Below, in pieces: positions 54,296-62,985 of a DNA stretch of 64,000 nucleotides (positions within the stretch are counted from its first letter, which is position 1; every line of letters starts with the position of its first letter). The stretch covers positions 1-64,000 of the forward strand of contig CASDWY010000005.1 of NCBI GenBank assembly GCA_949284985.1. The letters run 5' to 3'. The translations under genes and the position numbers were made by a program. This DNA comes from an uncultured bacterium. Its GTDB lineage: Bacteria > Cyanobacteriota > Vampirovibrionia > Gastranaerophilales > Gastranaerophilaceae. A model generated the notes under the pieces. It saw nothing but the letters and a program-made list of their open reading frames with translations. It searched no databases and was not told the origin of the DNA.

Positions 54296-54513
54296 TCCTT
54301 ATTTTTTTCCCATTGATGATTTTAAGGCGGTTTCACCTTTTTATAATATTATAATAAGTAGTTTTTTTAGTTCTGCTGTTAGTATATAAGTATCTACTAG
54401 GTTTTATGTGCATTGTCAAGAATTTTTAAACTTTTTGATTGAAAGTCTTTAACCCCTGTTCCTATGGAGGATGATTTTTTTACAATTGCTTGTGTAATTC
54501 TGTGAATGTTCAT
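54296..54513 (-). pseudogene. decayed partial paralogue of the 177-aa gene
   Basis: Translating from ATG at 54513 gives 38 residues: MNIHRITQAIVKKSSSIGTG, then VKDFQSKSLKILDNAHKT and a stop. It aligns with the N terminus of the neighbouring intact protein (MNIxR...IGT...S.S.KI). The DNA then jumps to a second similar block: CTAGTAGATACTTATATACT, later AAAAAGGTGAAA and ATGGGAAAA. This matches the region coding for NLVDDYISIEEL...KKGEK...NGK, but with frameshifts and stops. About 60 codons are missing between the blocks. A Shine-Dalgarno (AGAAGG) is still present. Confidence 0.8.
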
Positions 54514-54514
54514 T

Positions 54515-54799
54515 TTACCTTCTAGCTTTTTCTATAATTTGGCTATAAGTTATACTTTTAGATTGACTTGGTAAATCTTTTTGTTGTAAATAGGCCAGGA
54601 TGAATTTTGTATATGGTATATTTAAAACTTGAGTGCCGTTTTTAGTAATTACTCTTGTGCTTTCGTCGAGTTTTTCTTCTTTTATTCCAATAATGTCATT
54701 AGTATCATACAAAAGATTACGCTTATCGTAATAGTTTGAGAGCTTTATATTTATATGCCCTTTAAAAGCAGGATTATTTAATAAGTATTTAATGTTCAT
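54515..54799 (-). CDS. 94-aa hypothetical protein with FKG motif
   Basis: A 94-aa protein starting MNIKYLLNNPAFKGHINIKL. The remainder (IIGIKEEKLDESTRVITKNGTQVLNIPYTKFILAYLQQKDL) is soluble with mixed strands and helices. No family known. The ribosome site AAGGTG is good. It ends 2 nt before the decayed gene and is first of the cluster. The N-terminal A-F-K-G-H matches S-F-K-G-H of the amylase-like protein. Confidence 0.68.
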   Translation of the reverse strand: MNIKYLLNNPAFKGHINIKLSNYYDKRNLLYDTNDIIGIKEEKLDESTRVITKNGTQVLNIPYTKFILAYLQQKDLPSQSKSITYSQIIEKARR

Positions 54800-55025
54800 T
54801 TTTTCACCTTATTGTTTACAAAAGAAATTAAAGCAGTAAATAAAACAAATTGCTTTAGAAATAATTAAACTTTACATAAGTTAATATGAATTTATATTTA
54901 CTTTATAGTTTAAATGAATTTGTGTGCAATTTTTTTGAAAACTTAATATTTGTTTATAAATTGTTCAAAAAAAATAATCACATGTTATATATGATTGTAA
55001 TTAAATTGCCAATGAGGTCATAGTA

Positions 55026-56792
55026 TTGATATCGCCAGTAAGGGTTTACTCTATTAATAACAAAAAATATTCAAATCCCTCTTTTAAAAGCAGGGTTGTT
55101 TCTGATTTTCCAGCAGGGTCTGCAACAGAGCGAGTAAAGGCGTTGGTAGATATTTTTGAGGAGAAGCCTGGACTTTTTAAAAAGCTAGGAGAGGGGGATT
55201 CTTCTCAAGTATATTTGCTTGATGAGTCGGATAAGCTGGTTATAAAAAAATCGCAAGCGGGTAAAAGTGCGATTAATAATAAGTTTGAGCATGAAGCAGA
55301 AATATTGCAAAGTATTCCTAGTTCGTTTTGGCCCACACAGCGTTTTAAGTCCAGAGTTTTAACTGAAAACGGAAAATATTATTTAATTTCAACTTTTGTT
55401 CCGGGGAAAAAAGTTGATTATAATTCAAATCCTTTAGATTATGTTAAAATGTGTTTGATTGGTAGTTCTTTAAGTGATTTGGATTGTAATAATATTTATC
55501 ATAATGATTTGAGCTTTGAAAATCTTTTGATAAATGATGATTTGTCTGATGCTAATGTTGTTGATTATCAGTTAGCAAAAAGATTTAAACCTTATGAAGA
55601 TAATAGCGATTTAAATATATATTTTCCAAAAACGATTATTCCGGGTAATTATTTAAATTTTGAGGAGTTTTCGTATATTCCATATTTGCTTAAGTATGCT
55701 TCAGAGCATAATATTAGGGATACAAGAAATTTTTTCAAGGATTATTTAAATGTAAAATCATACTATCATGATGCAAGATTTGAGCGTTTTAAAATTAAGG
55801 CAATTAAGGAAGATAATAATTTTTATAATAAAGACGGATCTTATAACAAAAGAGTTACAGTACCATTGATGTACGAAGAAGCTTTGGCAATGGTATATGA
55901 GCATCCTAATGATGATGTAATTGACTTAGAACTGCTTAAGATGGACTTTTTGTATTCTCATAAAAAGTCATATTCTTTTACTGATCCGAATAATAGAAAG
56001 AATATTAACAATTTGAACGCATATCCATATTTAGCTAACACTGTGATGACCTTGAGTAATTTTTATCATAAGTTGTGTGAATATGAAGAAACAAATAAAG
56101 ATACGAGGTTTGTATCAAAATATATTCAGTATAATAAAGATTTCGCAGAATATTATGCCAATCTATATAAAAAGTGGCTTTGGGGAACGTTTAATTATTT
56201 GATGGATTTAACGGCAGGGTTAGAAAAAATTAACCAGACTAGACCTCTTGGTCCCAAAGCGAATAAAACATATGTGTTTGAGAAGTTTCAAACGTTAGCA
56301 CCATTAATAAGAGATAGATCTAAACAATATAATTTAAATTTAAAGGTGTTGGGACCAAGTAGAAATGAGGAAATTGCAGGGTATGTCTCTGATCTTAATG
56401 ATGCACTGCAAGGATTATATGGTCAAAAAGCAATGAAATCATATGTTGCTAAATTTGATCAAGATAAAAATATATTTGTTTATGACCAAATAAGAATTAT
56501 TTATAAGCAAATTTCGCAATCTATTCAGGAGTTAAACCAAGGGAAGCCGATAAATGCGATTATGGTTGGACTTAATGCACGATTGTTAAATCATCAATTG
56601 TTTGAGTTAGGAAAAAACTCTAAAGGTGATGAATTTGCTGCTCTTCGTGATGCAGCAGGTAAGTTGGGTTTTAGACTTGAACATTATTTGATTAAAGTTC
56701 AAAGTGAAATAATGGAGCTTTTGAATTTTAATCATAAATACAGGGTTAGTGAGCCGGATGATGGGTTGCTAACTTATATAGCAGATAATTAA
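55026..56792 (+). CDS. protein-kinase-fold protein
   Basis: A 588-aa protein starting at TTG (GAGG upstream; no ATG near). Residues about 54-185 form a kinase-like core: LGEGDSSQVYLL (Gly-rich loop), DKLVIKKS (Lys), FEHEAEIL (helix C Glu), IYHNDLSFENLLIND (H-x-D-x4-N, about 159-166) and VVDYQLAK (metal Asp, D-Y-Q in place of D-F-G). The remaining 400 residues are helical and unrecognised. The key residues are present, so activity is plausible. N-P-S-F-K lies at residues 17-21. A HAD phosphatase gene follows after 11 nt. Confidence 0.75.
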   Translation: MISPVRVYSINNKKYSNPSFKSRVVSDFPAGSATERVKALVDIFEEKPGLFKKLGEGDSSQVYLLDESDKLVIKKSQAGKSAINNKFEHEAEILQSIPSSFWPTQRFKSRVLTENGKYYLISTFVPGKKVDYNSNPLDYVKMCLIGSSLSDLDCNNIYHNDLSFENLLINDDLSDANVVDYQLAKRFKPYEDNSDLNIYFPKTIIPGNYLNFEEFSYIPYLLKYASEHNIRDTRNFFKDYLNVKSYYHDARFERFKIKAIKEDNNFYNKDGSYNKRVTVPLMYEEALAMVYEHPNDDVIDLELLKMDFLYSHKKSYSFTDPNNRKNINNLNAYPYLANTVMTLSNFYHKLCEYEETNKDTRFVSKYIQYNKDFAEYYANLYKKWLWGTFNYLMDLTAGLEKINQTRPLGPKANKTYVFEKFQTLAPLIRDRSKQYNLNLKVLGPSRNEEIAGYVSDLNDALQGLYGQKAMKSYVAKFDQDKNIFVYDQIRIIYKQISQSIQELNQGKPINAIMVGLNARLLNHQLFELGKNSKGDEFAALRDAAGKLGFRLEHYLIKVQSEIMELLNFNHKYRVSEPDDGLLTYIADN

Positions 56793-56803
56793 TAAAGTAA
56801 TGT

Positions 56804-57934
56804 ATGAGAATTCAAAATATTTTTAGACTAAGTAATATAAAAAAGTATTCCGGTAAGGTTAGTTTATATACTGACTTTGATGAAACACTAATGCCACTTG
56901 CTTTTGATGCAATGAAAAAAAATGCGCAAGAGGAAAAAAGCCAGTATGTTGATGCTTACAATAAATATTTTGGTAAAATCCAGCAGTATATTAGAGAACA
57001 AAAGGGTAATTTTGAAATAAGCATTACTACTGGTCGAAAATTTGCTGCAGGAGGTCCTTATGATTTTATAAAAGCGTATAAAGCGTTAACAGATGCAGGT
57101 GTTGTTTTTCCTAAAATAAAGGAAGTTATAACAGAGGATGGTGGGGATATTTATGCTTTTTCTAAGTCTGGGCATCTTGATACTGCTCCATTAAAAGAAA
57201 AAATTGATACTATTTCGAAAGCAACAGGCTGGAAAAAAGAAAAAGCTGATAAGTTTGTTAAAGAGTCTGCTAAAGAATTTGGGGTTGAATCTTCAGTTGT
57301 TTCTCGCGGAAGCTCTCATAAGCTTGACGTTATTCTGTCAGATAGTAGTGTAATTAATGAATTTTTTAATACATTACTTTCTAAATTTAATAAAGCAAAG
57401 ATTCAAGTGAGAATGTTAATAGAAAATATAAAATACAGAACAAATGGCGAAGTCTTAGAAAGTGGTCTGGGGGTGCGTGTAGAGCCTTTGGCTGATGGGC
57501 ATGTTATTAGAAAAGATTTTGATGTGAAGCTCAAACTTAAAGATGCAATAAAACATGGTGGATATGTAATTGCTGCTGGCGATGCTCCTAATGATAAAGA
57601 AATGTTGAATATATTTAATTATCTTGGAGCAAAAAATATTGATTCTGTAGAAAAAATTAATAGCCTTAATAAAAGGGCTGTTGAAGAATTTAAAAAGAAA
57701 TTAAGTAAGCTACCATTTGGAGCTATTTTTGTTGATCATGTGTTTGAGCAGAGAAATTCTGCACAGTACATGGATTTTTATAATCTTGGAGTTTTTATGC
57801 AGCAGTTGCAAAGACTTTTCCCAAGTAGAGTTAAAATTATAAAAAAATCTAATGTGGCTACAGAAAATCTTTTGTTGGATGCCGTAAAACAGTTAATAGC
57901 AGATTACAAGGCAGAAAAAAATTTATTTCAGTAA
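56804..57934 (+). CDS. HAD-superfamily phosphatase
   Basis: A 376-aa protein. Motif I: LYTDFDETLMPLA (nucleophile and acid Asp at about 24 and 26). Motif II: ISITTGRKFA. Motif IV: VIAAGDAPNDKEML (about 255-270). The layout resembles Cof/sucrose- or trehalose-phosphate phosphatases (type IIB cap). A C-terminal extension of about 100 residues (DHVFEQRNSAQYMDFYNLGVFMQQLQRLFP) is not part of the HAD core. It lies directly behind the kinase-like gene, suggesting opposed or sequential action on the same substrate. Confidence 0.8.
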   Translation: MRIQNIFRLSNIKKYSGKVSLYTDFDETLMPLAFDAMKKNAQEEKSQYVDAYNKYFGKIQQYIREQKGNFEISITTGRKFAAGGPYDFIKAYKALTDAGVVFPKIKEVITEDGGDIYAFSKSGHLDTAPLKEKIDTISKATGWKKEKADKFVKESAKEFGVESSVVSRGSSHKLDVILSDSSVINEFFNTLLSKFNKAKIQVRMLIENIKYRTNGEVLESGLGVRVEPLADGHVIRKDFDVKLKLKDAIKHGGYVIAAGDAPNDKEMLNIFNYLGAKNIDSVEKINSLNKRAVEEFKKKLSKLPFGAIFVDHVFEQRNSAQYMDFYNLGVFMQQLQRLFPSRVKIIKKSNVATENLLLDAVKQLIADYKAEKNLFQ

Positions 57935-58196
57935 GTTGATTTTTTTTTAGGTTATGTTAAGTATATTCTAAAATGTCTGGAGCAAAACACTCTTTGCAAT
58001 GTGCAGAATTAGCAATGCTGAATTTATCAATTTATGCTTTTTTATTTCTCTTAAAAATATAATTAAAAATGTTTAAATGTAAAGTTTTTAAATTAATTTG
58101 AGATTTTATATTTTTTGATGTAAAAACTTATATAAGTTTGTTAGTCATTAATTATTAAGTTATATGCTTATATTCTATGAAATAAAGGAGAGTAAT

Positions 58197-59948
58197 ATGG
58201 TTTTGGATAGAGTTAATACACCAATAGATTTGAAGCAATTAAAAATAGAAGAATTAAAACAACTTGCGGAAGAAATGCGTGAGTTAATTATAAAGAAAGT
58301 TAATAAAACAGGTGGGCATATGGGTCCCAACTTAGGGATAGTAGAGGCGACTATTGCGATGCATTATGTATTTAACTCTCCGGAAGATAAGATAATTTTT
58401 GACGTTTCGCATCAGTGTTATCCTCACAAAATATTGACAGGAAGGAAAGAAGGCTTTACAGATCCGGACAAATATCTTAAATATAGCGGTTATACAGCCC
58501 CTGAAGAAAGCGAACATGACTTATTTAAAGTAGGACATACATCAACATCAGTAAGCTTAGCTACAGGAGTAGCTAAAGCAAGAGATTTAAAAGGTGAAAG
58601 CGGAAATGTTATTGCCTTGATTGGGGATGGTTCTCTTAGTGGCGGAGAGGCATTTGAAGGGCTAGATAATGCTGCAGTTTTGGGTAGTAACATGATAGTC
58701 ATTGTTAATGATAATGATATGTCAATAGCTAAAAATACCGGAGGTCTTTATTCAAATTTAAAATTATTAAGAGAGACTAACGGAGCGGCTGAATGTAACT
58801 TTTTTAAGGCTTTAGGTTTTGATTATTATTATGTGGATAAGGGCAATGATATAAATGAGTTGATAGATGTTTTTGAAAAAGTCAAAGATACTTCTGTTCC
58901 TGTAGTTGTTCATATAAAAACACTCAAGGGTAAAGGTCTTAAGCCTGCGGAAAATAATAAAGAAGCTTTCCATTGGGTTCTACCCGGAGCTCTTGATAAA
59001 AAAGAAACTTCTTGTGAAGCTGTTCAAGAAACTTATAACTCAATTACAACAGACTTTATATTAAAAAAAGCAAAAGAGGATTCTAAAGTAATTGCTATTG
59101 CTGCGGCTACACCTGGAGCGTATGGATTTACTCCGGAGTTTAGAAGTAAACTGGGCAAACAGTATACGGATGTTGGTATAGCAGAAGAACATGCTGTTGC
59201 ATATGCTTCTGCACTTGCAAAAAGTGGGGCTAAGCCTATACTTGCAATTCTTAGTTCTTTTGTGCAAAGAACTTATGATCAACTTTCGCAAGATTTGTGT
59301 TTAAATAATTCACCAATAACTATGCCTGTCTTTTGGGGAGGCTTATCAAATGCAGATGCGACACATTTAGGGGCGTTTGATATTCCGTTGATAAATAATA
59401 TACCAAACATAGTATATTTAGCCCCAACTTGTAAAGAAGAATATTTGAAAATGATGGAGTGGGCTGTTGGGCAAGATAAGTACCCTGTTGCAATTAGAGT
59501 GCCTTTTGGTGAAGTTATTTCAACAGGTGTTGAGGATAAAACAAATTATGATGAAATTAATAAATTTCAGTTGGTAGAACAAGGTCAAAAAATTGCTATT
59601 ATAGGTCTTGGCAATTTTTATCATTTAGGTTGTAAAGTTAAGCGAGAGATAAAAGATAAGTTGAATATTGATGCAACTCTTATTAATCCTAAATTTATAA
59701 CCGGAATAGATACGGAGTTGTTGGACGAATTAAAGGGAAAACATAGCCTTGTTATAACCCTTGAGGACGGTTGCGTGGATGGAGGATTTGGAGAAAAGAT
59801 AGCCAAATATTATGGACCGGATTCTATGAGAGTATTGGTTTATGGTGGTAAAAAAGAGTTTACGGACAGAGTTCCGCTTGAGCAGCTTTATGAACGATAT
59901 CATTTAACTGTGGAACATATTTTGAACGATGTAAAAAAGTTTTTTTAA
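58197..59948 (+). CDS. dxs: 1-deoxy-D-xylulose-5-phosphate synthase-like TPP enzyme
   Basis: The start is set at the ATG at 58197, preceded by AAAGGAG. The protein has 583 aa. TPP-domain motifs: GGHMGPNLGIVEATIAMHYVF, FDVSHQCYPHKILTGR, GHTSTSVSLATGVA, ALIGDGSLSGGEAFEGLD and NDNDMSIAKNTGG. Pyrimidine domain: TDVGIAEEHAVAYASALA. Where canonical Dxs has the D-R-A-G motif (Arg contacts the glyceraldehyde-3-phosphate phosphate), this protein has WGGLSNADATHLGAFD. It is also shorter than usual (about 620 aa). It may be a short Dxs variant or a related ketolase. Confidence 0.72.
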   Translation: MVLDRVNTPIDLKQLKIEELKQLAEEMRELIIKKVNKTGGHMGPNLGIVEATIAMHYVFNSPEDKIIFDVSHQCYPHKILTGRKEGFTDPDKYLKYSGYTAPEESEHDLFKVGHTSTSVSLATGVAKARDLKGESGNVIALIGDGSLSGGEAFEGLDNAAVLGSNMIVIVNDNDMSIAKNTGGLYSNLKLLRETNGAAECNFFKALGFDYYYVDKGNDINELIDVFEKVKDTSVPVVVHIKTLKGKGLKPAENNKEAFHWVLPGALDKKETSCEAVQETYNSITTDFILKKAKEDSKVIAIAAATPGAYGFTPEFRSKLGKQYTDVGIAEEHAVAYASALAKSGAKPILAILSSFVQRTYDQLSQDLCLNNSPITMPVFWGGLSNADATHLGAFDIPLINNIPNIVYLAPTCKEEYLKMMEWAVGQDKYPVAIRVPFGEVISTGVEDKTNYDEINKFQLVEQGQKIAIIGLGNFYHLGCKVKREIKDKLNIDATLINPKFITGIDTELLDELKGKHSLVITLEDGCVDGGFGEKIAKYYGPDSMRVLVYGGKKEFTDRVPLEQLYERYHLTVEHILNDVKKFF

Positions 59949-59983
59949 AATTAAAAAAATAAAAGATGAAAAAATAAAGGAAA

Positions 59984-60056
59984 AGCCGATGGTGGGATTC
60001 GAACCCGCGACCTACTCATTACGAATGAGTTGCTCTACCAGCTGAGCTACATCGGC
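59984..60056 (-). tRNA. tRNA-Thr (anticodon CGT)
   Basis: On the minus strand: acceptor GCCGATG/CATCGGC, anticodon stem ACTCA/TGAGT with loop TTCGTAA, T loop GGTTCGAATCC, discriminator T. No CCA encoded. Confidence 0.94.
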
Positions 60057-60162
60057 ACAACTTTTATTCTACAACTTTAAAATGTTCAAAAAATAAAATC
60101 AAGCCCCTTTAAAAACTCTTTTTTGTTCATGCTAGAATATGTTAAAAGTATTAAGAGGGATA

Positions 60163-61551
60163 ATGTCTGACAGTTTAAAAAGAACGTTAAATCTTAAAGA
60201 TGCAATTTCAATTGTTGCAGGTTCCATGATTGGCTGCGGAATTTTTATTGTATCTGCAGATATAGCAAGACAAGTAAATTCTGCTTGGTTGTTAATTTTG
60301 ATATGGGCGCTTGCTGGTTTTACAACTATTTGTGGTGCTTTGTGTTATGGAGAATTGTCTTCTACAATTTCTGATGAGGGAGGTCAGTATATATATCTTA
60401 AAAAGATTTTTAGTGAAAAATTGGCTTTTATATACGGTTGGACGCTTTTTCTTGTTATTCAAACAGGGACTCTTGCAGCGGTGGATATTGCTTTTGCTAA
60501 ATTTGTGGGTATTGTTTTTCCTTTTATAAGTTCTCATAAATTTTTGTTTGGAATAGGACAGTTTAATTTTTCTACACAGCAATTATTTGCAATGATTACA
60601 GTTGTTTTGATAACTTGGATAAATTCTCGTGGGATTAAACATGGTGTTTTTACTCAAAATTTATTTACTGTAACAAAGGTTTTTTCAATGATTGCGATTA
60701 TATGTTGCGGATTATTCTTTGGACTTAATTGGGATGTTATAGTCCAAAATTTTTCTTTGGCAAGTAATTTTTCAGCTATAAATATATCAGCTTTAAAACT
60801 TTTAGGAGTAGCTGTTGTTGGAGCCTTGTTTGCGTCAATTACTTGGAATAATGTAACATTTATTGCTTCAGAAATAAAAGAACCAAAGAAAAATGTACCA
60901 AGAGCGTTGATAATAGGAACAGGACTGGTTATTACACTTTATATGTTTATAAATTTAATTTATCTTGGAGTTATGCCGTTAGAAGTTATAAAATATGCAC
61001 CTGAAGATATTGTAGCTTCGGCGTTAATTAATTATATATTTGGTGCTGCCGGAATGATTGCAATTTCTTTTGTTGTGGCAATTTCAGCATTTGGGTGTGC
61101 AAACGGAATGATTTTGACCGGCTCCAGGGTGTATTATAAAATGGCTAAGGATAAACTTTTTTTTAGAAGTCTTGCTGTTGTTAACCGAAAAACTAAAGTT
61201 CCGGTAAATTCTCTTTGGCTTCAATGTGCTTGGGTTTGTTTGCTCATACTTTGGGGAAATTATTCCCAACTATTGGATTATGTAATATATGCATCTTTAA
61301 TTTTTTATGCAATTACTATTTTGGGTATATTTAAAATGCGAAAGATGTATGTCGGTTCAAGCAGTGTTTATAGAGTAAACTCTTTTATTCCTATTGCATT
61401 CTTATTAATAAGTTTATTTATTATATTGTCACTTACTGTTTATAGACCATTATATACGGTGCCAGGTTTGTTAATTACTTTTTTGGGAATTCCGGTATAT
61501 GATGTTTGGGTAAAAAAAAGAGCAAAAAAACATCAACTTTGCAGTAAATGA
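60163..61551 (+). CDS. APC-family amino acid permease
   Basis: The start is chosen at ATG 60163 (MSDSLKRTLNLKDAISIVAG), which has GAGGG at proper spacing; the ATG at 60139 directly abuts a TAGAAT box and has no site. The protein has 462 aa with 12 TM helices. Family landmarks: GSMIGCGIFIVSADIAR in TM1 (G-x-G-I-F), ALCYGELSSTISDEGGQYIYLKKIF, and ITWNNVTFIASEIKEPKKNVPRAL. It imports or exchanges amino acids; specificity unknown. Confidence 0.92.
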   Translation: MSDSLKRTLNLKDAISIVAGSMIGCGIFIVSADIARQVNSAWLLILIWALAGFTTICGALCYGELSSTISDEGGQYIYLKKIFSEKLAFIYGWTLFLVIQTGTLAAVDIAFAKFVGIVFPFISSHKFLFGIGQFNFSTQQLFAMITVVLITWINSRGIKHGVFTQNLFTVTKVFSMIAIICCGLFFGLNWDVIVQNFSLASNFSAINISALKLLGVAVVGALFASITWNNVTFIASEIKEPKKNVPRALIIGTGLVITLYMFINLIYLGVMPLEVIKYAPEDIVASALINYIFGAAGMIAISFVVAISAFGCANGMILTGSRVYYKMAKDKLFFRSLAVVNRKTKVPVNSLWLQCAWVCLLILWGNYSQLLDYVIYASLIFYAITILGIFKMRKMYVGSSSVYRVNSFIPIAFLLISLFIILSLTVYRPLYTVPGLLITFLGIPVYDVWVKKRAKKHQLCSK

Positions 61552-61581
61552 TATAAAAAATGAAATATTGCAGGTAAACAG

Positions 61582-61896
61582 TTATAAAGTTTCTTTGTCA
61601 ATCCAGTTCAAATATCCTTTGTTTGCATTTGCTATATCTAAAGATATAATTTCAGGAAGGTCGTAAGTGTGAAGTTCAATTATTCTGGATTTTACCGTTT
61701 CGAAAAGATTTGCTTTTGTCTTAATAACAAGTAAAGCTTCTTCGTCTTCAGATAGAGTATTATTCCATCTGTATATAGAGGTAATTTTGGGAATAATATT
61801 AACACAAGCTGCAAGCTCTTCTCTAACAAGTTCACCGCCAATTAGTTTAGCTTGTTTGGGACTTTCAGCAGTGCATAAAATTAGAATATAATTCAT
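61582..61896 (-). CDS. cutA: CutA-like divalent ion tolerance protein
   Basis: A 104-aa protein with the CutA1 layout: LILCTAESPKQAKLIGGELVREELAACVNIIPKITSIYRWNNTL, EDEEALLVIKTKANLFETVKSRIIELHTYDLPEIISLDI and GYLNWIDKET. It forms trimers related to PII; linked to copper tolerance in E. coli, otherwise unclear. Shine-Dalgarno AGAGGT. Confidence 0.95.
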   Translation of the reverse strand: MNYILILCTAESPKQAKLIGGELVREELAACVNIIPKITSIYRWNNTLSEDEEALLVIKTKANLFETVKSRIIELHTYDLPEIISLDIANANKGYLNWIDKETL

Positions 61897-62026
61897 TTTT
61901 ACCTCTTTTATATGTAATGCATTTTGAAAGTAGCATAATGTAATTATTTAACTAAAGCAAGTAATTAATAAAAATAAATAAATAAATAGATAATTAGTGA
62001 AAGTAGAGTTTAAATTTTTAGAAAAT

Positions 62027-62056
62027 AAAAAGAGATGATAAATATCATCTCTTTTT
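62027..62056 (-). terminator. terminator of tRNA-Asn
   Basis: A near-perfect palindrome AAAAAGAGATGAT...ATCATCTCTTTTT at 62027-62056 lies 3' of the minus-strand tRNA-Asn; the T run is part of the stem. Confidence 0.7.
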
Positions 62057-62063
62057 AAAAAAA

Positions 62064-62135
62064 CTCCTCGGGTGGGACTCGAACCTACAACCTATCGGTT
62101 AACAGCCGATTGCTCTGCCATTGAGCTACCGAGGA
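62064..62135 (-). tRNA. tRNA-Asn (anticodon GTT)
   Basis: On the minus strand: acceptor TCCTCGG/CCGAGGA, discriminator G, anticodon stem ATCGG/CCGAT with loop CTGTTAA, T loop GGTTCGAGTCC. No CCA encoded. Confidence 0.95.
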
Positions 62136-62149
62136 ACATCTACATGACT

Positions 62150-62177
62150 ATAATAACAAAAAAAATTTTCTTGTAAA
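62150..62177 (-). promoter_or_regulatory. promoter of tRNA-Asn
   Basis: On the minus strand: TTTACA (62177-62172), a 16-nt spacer, TATTAT (62155-62150), 14 nt before the tRNA. Same boxes as tRNA-Ser. Confidence 0.7.
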
Positions 62178-62367
62178 GCTTTTTTTTAAAATTTCACTTT
62201 TATTTGTTTCTTACTAATTATTAAGAAATACTAACTGTACTATTGACAAATATTATACCTTTTGATATAGTATTAAAAATTTACAAAAAACCCAATGTAA
62301 GTTTTCTAAAAATGTATTTCTAATGAGAGATATAGTCGATACAAGTAAGTAGTTAAGGTGACTAACT

Positions 62368-62895
62368 ATGTCAGTCAGTGTAACAAAAATTCAACAACAA
62401 AATAACTTTAATCCAACAAGATGGGCAATTGCAGGCGCTCTTGGGGGATATATAGCAAAGGATTTGCTTCCAATTACAAAAGCCGAAAAAGAACACTATC
62501 AGTTTGATGAATTTGTAATTGATAGAAAACGTTCAGTGCGAGAAGCGGTTGCTGAGGAGTTGGAGGCTATAAGAAAAATTGTAGCTAACGGTACTCAAGA
62601 TAAGGGCTATGATGCATATTTAAAATACGTTAGTATTGGTAAAAATAATGAAGCCAGAGAAGGTTTTATGAAGGAATTGGAAACCCTACCTGAAAATGCT
62701 CAAGCTACTTTTACGCGTCTTAGAACTATGGTTGATCAAAAGGTTCGTGATGTTAAAAAAAGTCATAATTTTATTTTTGAAGCAGCAATAAAAAGGTATC
62801 GTCCATTACTCAGATATGTTTTTATAGGTGCTTTATTAGCAACAGGTGCTGCTTTTGTTAAGTATGTTCTTTCTAAAATGGCGTCTCCTCAATAA
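62368..62895 (+). CDS. two-TM hypothetical membrane protein
   Basis: A 175-aa protein. A weakly hydrophobic N-terminal segment (WAIAGALGGYIAKDLL, about 19-34) is followed by a charged helical middle (EAVAEELEAIRKIVANGTQDKGYDAYLKYV) and a clear C-terminal TM (YVFIGALLATGAAFVKYVL, about 150-168). No family known. Shine-Dalgarno AAGGTGA. The sigma-factor gene follows 90 nt later on the same strand. Its layout resembles the 151-aa protein at 21305-21760. Confidence 0.72.
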   Translation: MSVSVTKIQQQNNFNPTRWAIAGALGGYIAKDLLPITKAEKEHYQFDEFVIDRKRSVREAVAEELEAIRKIVANGTQDKGYDAYLKYVSIGKNNEAREGFMKELETLPENAQATFTRLRTMVDQKVRDVKKSHNFIFEAAIKRYRPLLRYVFIGALLATGAAFVKYVLSKMASPQ

Positions 62896-62985
62896 TATTT
62901 TTTAGCGGAACTTTGAATAAATTTGTTCGTCAACCCATATATAGCCAGGTTGGCTTTTTGTTATATATGAGTTGGAGGATTTATC

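Noticed and set aside
53755-55025. Toxin-antitoxin or defence island around the tandem small genes
   Set aside because: No toxin, nuclease or antitoxin motif seen; the cluster is better explained as a duplicated gene family with a decayed copy.
57935-58196. 262-nt interval before the DXS-like gene as a possible riboswitch
   Set aside because: AT-rich, with no recognisable TPP-box or other conserved aptamer elements and no convincing terminator hairpin.
60139-60141. Upstream ATG for the APC permease
   Set aside because: It abuts the TAGAAT box and lacks a ribosome site; ATG at 60163 has GAGGG at correct spacing.
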